Assembly: GCA_027306955.1 (NCBI GenBank)
Contig: DAHUXX010000053.1
Span: forward strand, 1-6,322
Origin: Acetobacteraceae bacterium
GTDB lineage: Bacteria > Pseudomonadota > Alphaproteobacteria > Acetobacterales > Acetobacteraceae
DNA: 6,322 bases
Direction: 5' to 3'
Part shown: piece after piece, positions 5,817 to 6,322 of the stretch
Position numbering within the stretch: the stretch's first letter is position 1
How the letters are laid out: each line of letters begins with the position of its first letter
Position numbers and translations under genes: made by a program
The notes under the pieces: generated by a model
Told to the model about the DNA's origin: nothing
The model's input: the letters and a program-made list of their open reading frames with translations, nothing else
Database searches by the model: none

Positions 5817-6322
5817 TCAGCCCCGCGTCACGCCGACCTTCGTGCCGGCCACCGCCCGCTCTTCCAGTACCGCGCGGCGGAAGCGGAACAGCTTCGCGGG
5901 CCGGCCGCCGGTCTCGCGCGCCATGGCGCCGGTTTCCTCGACCAGGTCCTGCTGCTCGATCAGGCGGCGAAAATTCTGCTTGTGCACCGCGCGCCCGGCG
6001 ATCGCCTCGACGCAGCGCTGCAGGTCGAGCAGCGTGAAGGCGGGCGCCAGCAACTCGAACACCACCGGGCGATACTTTATCTTTGCGCGCAGCCGCGAGA
6101 TCGCGGTGGCGAGGATGCGCCGGTGGTCGCCGACCATGGCCAGCCCCGGCAGCGGGCCGGCGGCGGCCTGCTGGCGCGATTCGGCCACCAGCCCAGCTTC
6201 CCACAGCAGCTCGTAGCGCTGCAGCGCCAGCTCCTCGTGCCAGGGCATGCCGTCCAGCCCGAACACCAGGGCCGCGCGCCGCCGCCGCGCCGCCCCGTCG
6301 CCCTCCGCCCCGTCGCCCTCCG
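5817..6322 (-). CDS. nadQ: NadQ/NrtR-family NAD biosynthesis regulator, 5' part missing
   Basis: This is the C-terminal 167 residues of a transcriptional regulator; the frame stays open through the right edge, so the GTG at 6266 is not the true start. The visible part begins with a low-complexity linker (EGDGAEGDGAARRRR), then VFGLDGMPWHEELALQRYELL and GLVAE. The winged-helix domain of the NrtR type runs from GDHRRILATAI (about 6131 downward) through LRAKIKYRPVVFELL, FTLLDLQ, HKQNFRR and ETGGRPAKLFRF. In this family the N-terminal half is a Nudix-like domain that senses a NAD-related ligand (ADP-ribose for characterised NrtR); it lies outside the window. The gene is upstream of nadA on the same strand with 89 bp between them, and that gap holds the candidate operators, so it probably represses nadA-nadC. 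Family membership is well supported. The choice of NadQ over classical NrtR rests on my memory of alphaproteobacterial homologues that sit next to nad genes. Confidence 0.82.
   Translation of the reverse strand, partial: EGDGAEGDGAARRRRAALVFGLDGMPWHEELALQRYELLWEAGLVAESRQQAAAGPLPGLAMVGDHRRILATAISRLRAKIKYRPVVFELLAPAFTLLDLQRCVEAIAGRAVHKQNFRRLIEQQDLVEETGAMARETGGRPAKLFRFRRAVLEERAVAGTKVGVTRG
6291..6322. repeat. 15-bp tandem repeat inside the regulator gene
   Basis: Two perfect adjacent copies of CGCCCCGTCGCCCTC (6291-6305 and 6306-6320) are followed by CG, which matches the start of a third copy cut by the window edge. The unit is five codons, so it preserves the frame and encodes repeated EGDGA on the minus strand. 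It falls in the linker before the conserved FGLDG segment, where length change should be tolerated. Confidence 0.9.

Noticed and set aside
5728..6204. Upstream extension of the nadA frame into the regulator gene
   Set aside because: The conserved NadA protein starts near 5727 with a well-placed ribosome site. The extension overlaps the regulator in a different frame and has no NadA similarity.
4852..6216. A 454-codon open frame on the plus strand opposite nadA and the regulator
   Set aside because: It runs through the nadA promoter region and both neighbouring genes, and its translation resembles no known family.

Overview
The window is a compact, very GC-rich bacterial chromosome segment. 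All six recognisable genes lie on the minus strand. An NrtR/NadQ-type NAD regulator next to nadA and nadC, together with the base composition, suggests an alphaproteobacterium. A Rhodospirillales/Acetobacteraceae-like lineage is plausible, but the sequence alone does not prove it.

In transcription order (high to low coordinates) the layout is as follows. (1) The C-terminal part of a NadQ/NrtR-family regulator, cut by the right edge, carries an in-frame 15-bp tandem repeat in a linker. (2) An 89-bp intergenic region holds a candidate promoter and two similar inverted repeats (TGCT-N7-AGCA). These are the best candidates for the regulator's operators. (3) nadA (quinolinate synthase) and nadC (quinolinate phosphoribosyltransferase) overlap by one base (TGATG). 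No nadB lies between or beside them in the window. (4) A 121-bp stretch spans the nadC stop to the next start and contains a 13-bp tandem duplication and a possible leaderless promoter. (5) A GT4-family and a GT9 (heptosyltransferase-like) glycosyltransferase overlap by four bases (ATGA) and probably act in LPS core or other envelope glycan synthesis. (6) thrS (threonyl-tRNA synthetase) starts 36 bp downstream and is cut by the left edge after 554 codons.

Functionally there are three blocks: regulated de novo NAD synthesis, a translationally coupled glycosyltransferase pair, and a housekeeping tRNA synthetase. NadA makes quinolinate from iminoaspartate and dihydroxyacetone phosphate. NadC converts quinolinate to nicotinate mononucleotide. 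The regulator probably adjusts this supply to NAD status through the inverted repeats over the nadA promoter. The iminoaspartate source (NadB or an aspartate dehydrogenase) must be encoded elsewhere.

I see no mobile element, CRISPR array, RNA gene or clearly undescribed system. The most interesting signals are regulatory: the paired operators, one of which contains the nadA Shine-Dalgarno sequence, and the possible leaderless start of the glycosyltransferase pair. The plus strand carries several very long open frames, all best explained as antisense shadows of GC-rich codon use.
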